Shown here: positions 62,738 through 64,000 of the stretch, piece after piece
How positions within the stretch are numbered: position 1 is the first letter of the stretch
Layout: each line of letters begins with the position of its first letter
DNA from: Stappia sediminis
Lineage (GTDB): Bacteria > Pseudomonadota > Alphaproteobacteria > Rhizobiales > Stappiaceae
NCBI RefSeq assembly: GCF_009826895.1
Contig: NZ_WUMV01000001.1
Coordinates: 496,001-560,000, forward strand
Length of the DNA stretch: 64,000 nt
Direction of reading: 5' to 3'
Position numbers and translations under genes: made by a program
Notes under the pieces: generated by a model
What the model was told of the DNA's origin: nothing
Databases searched by the model: none
What the model saw: the letters and a program-made list of their open reading frames with translations, nothing else

Positions 62738-63988
62738 GTGCGTAAAGTCGACGTTATCGTTCTGGGCGGAGGTATCGTCGGCATTACCGCCGCGATCTAC
62801 CTGCGCATGAGCGGGCGCGACGTGCTGGTCGTGGAGCGTGGACGCCCCGGAGACGAAGCCTCGCGGGCCAATGCCGGCGTTTTGATGCGCGAGGGCCTTC
62901 TGCCTTTCTCCTTTCCGGACGATCCGCTCAGGCTCATGGGCGCCGTCTTCAACGCATCGCCCCGGTATCGCTACGATCCGCGCGTTTTCTCGAAGTTGTT
63001 TACCTGGGCAAGGCGCTTGCGCGAGACATCGGAGCGGGACAATGGCATGCGCTATGCGAATGCCATGGCGGCGCTGCAGCGCACTTCGATCGTCGAGCAC
63101 AAGGCCCTTGCCAAACGCGCAAGCGCAGAGCGTTTCCTTCGCCCCTCCGGATGGATCAAGCTCTACCGAAGCGATGCCGGGCTTGAAGAAATCGATTCTG
63201 AGCTTCACTTCGCAAGGATCTTCGGCACGACCTATGAAGACCTGGATGAACAGCGTCTCTCCGCGCTCGAACCCAATCTATACGCCGGTGAATTCAGCCG
63301 GGCGCTCTACTTTCCCGAAAGCCTCTCGGTGTCGAGCCCCGGCGGGCTGACGAAGGCCTATGCCCGGCATTTTCGCGATGTGGGCGGTTTGGTCGAAATC
63401 GGCGACGCGCGATCGCTTGAAAGGGATGGCGGCCGCTGGACGGTGAACACGCTTAACGGCAGGGCGAGCGCTGACAATGTCGTAGTTGCGCTGGGCGCGT
63501 GGTCGCCGGAGGTTCTGGAACCGCTCGGCATCGAATTTCCGATGATGGCGTCGCGAGGTTACTATCGCCACTTCCGGCCGGACGGAGGCGTCAGCCTGAG
63601 GCGTCCCATCCACGATGTCGAGCAGGGTTACGTTCTGAGCCCGATGGAGCGGGGCCTGCGACTTACGACGGGGCACGATTTCACGTCCCTCGACGCGAAG
63701 CCCGAGACGGCTCAACTGCGCCGTAACCTGAAGGCGGTGCGGAAGGTATTTCCGCTTGGTCGTGAAGTTCAGGAAAAGCTGTGCTTTGCAGCAAGGCCGC
63801 TTCTTCCTGACAGCCTGCCGGTGGTCGGTCATGCGCCAGGTCATGAGGGGCTATGGCTGAATTTCGGCCATGCCGGACATGGCCTTACCACGGCGCCCGC
63901 GACGGCTGTGCTGCTCGCGCAGCTGATGAACGACGAAGAACCGTTCACCGATCCATCCCCGCTGTCGCCGCTGAGATTCCGCCTTTAA
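62738..63988 (+). CDS. FAD-dependent oxidoreductase (DAO family)
   Basis: The 416-aa protein begins directly at the FAD-binding Rossmann motif VIVLGGGIVGITAAIYLRMS (GxGxxG), with the following acidic residue in VVERG. The GTG at 62738 is the only start that keeps this intact. The C-terminal NFGHAGHGLTTAPATAVL is the second DAO/D-amino-acid dehydrogenase motif. Likely oxidises a D-amino acid, glycine or related amine; substrate inferred from family only. It lies near the right edge but is complete. Confidence 0.92.
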   Translation: MRKVDVIVLGGGIVGITAAIYLRMSGRDVLVVERGRPGDEASRANAGVLMREGLLPFSFPDDPLRLMGAVFNASPRYRYDPRVFSKLFTWARRLRETSERDNGMRYANAMAALQRTSIVEHKALAKRASAERFLRPSGWIKLYRSDAGLEEIDSELHFARIFGTTYEDLDEQRLSALEPNLYAGEFSRALYFPESLSVSSPGGLTKAYARHFRDVGGLVEIGDARSLERDGGRWTVNTLNGRASADNVVVALGAWSPEVLEPLGIEFPMMASRGYYRHFRPDGGVSLRRPIHDVEQGYVLSPMERGLRLTTGHDFTSLDAKPETAQLRRNLKAVRKVFPLGREVQEKLCFAARPLLPDSLPVVGHAPGHEGLWLNFGHAGHGLTTAPATAVLLAQLMNDEEPFTDPSPLSPLRFRL

Positions 63989-64000
63989 ACCCCCAATCTG

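Noticed and set aside
1-64000. tRNA or rRNA genes
   Set aside because: On reading the intergenic stretches I found no cloverleaf-like T-arm (GTTCGA context) or rRNA segment; a dedicated scan would be needed to exclude a divergent one.

Overview
The window is a chromosomal segment of an alphaproteobacterium, most likely of the order Hyphomicrobiales (Rhizobiales). The evidence is a CckA-type hybrid kinase next to flagellar genes, CtrA-type boxes (TTAA-N7-TTAAC), an alphaproteobacterial SOS box (GAAC-N7-GAAC) upstream of recA, the blocks recA-alaS-icd, purL-bolA-grxD and purC-purS-small membrane protein-purQ, an F1-ATPase zeta-type inhibitor (DUF1476), DUF2259 and DUF6468. The genus cannot be fixed from the sequence alone. 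Coding density is high and GC-rich, and no rRNA, tRNA, CRISPR array, prophage or complete insertion sequence was recognised.

1-15.1 kb is a flagellar locus: flgG (cut by the window edge) and flgF leftward; fliL-fliM-DUF6468-motE and a very large periplasmic TPR protein rightward; fliO-fliP leftward; flgB-flgC-fliE-fliQ-fliR-flhB rightward. CtrA-like sites precede flgB and fliL, and cckA, the kinase at the top of the CtrA phosphorelay, follows flhB. 17.8-25.1 kb is accessory: a lipoprotein, a divergent doxX/marR pair with two palindromic operators, a three-gene envelope or coiled-coil module (TelA-like, DUF6384-like, Gly-rich coiled coil), and a pseudouridine catabolism pair (psuK-psuG).

25.2-33.3 kb carries recA, alaS, a 42-aa membrane peptide, a cyclic-nucleotide-gated-type K+ channel, icd and an HdeD-like protein. 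33.3-34.4 kb is a gene-free kilobase holding a 381-bp TIR element with a nested double-hairpin repeat, a second inverted double-hairpin copy, and possible structured RNA. 34.4-42.8 kb is housekeeping: trmJ, murI, rpsD, ttcA, a YegD-like Hsp70, grxD, bolA, purL.

42.9-48.7 kb is an accessory block between purL and the purQ/purS/purC cluster: MocR regulator, DUF1127 protein, a second TIR element, a YegS-type lipid kinase, a mandelate racemase with an intact active site, a peroxiredoxin-like protein and an AraC regulator. 48.8-64 kb has purQ, purS, purC, the zeta-type inhibitor, an HpcH/HpaI aldolase, an MFS transporter, a three-gene SCO/periplasmic Cys-protein operon, a long leftward run (bile-acid-symporter-family transporter, DUF2259, rpe, membrane protein, purB, metallophosphatase, alpha/beta hydrolase) and a FAD-dependent oxidoreductase.

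The most unusual signals are the non-coding repeats: two double-hairpin units with identical arms and completely different but still perfectly self-complementary cores, one of them inserted inside a TIR element whose un-inserted relative is also in the window.
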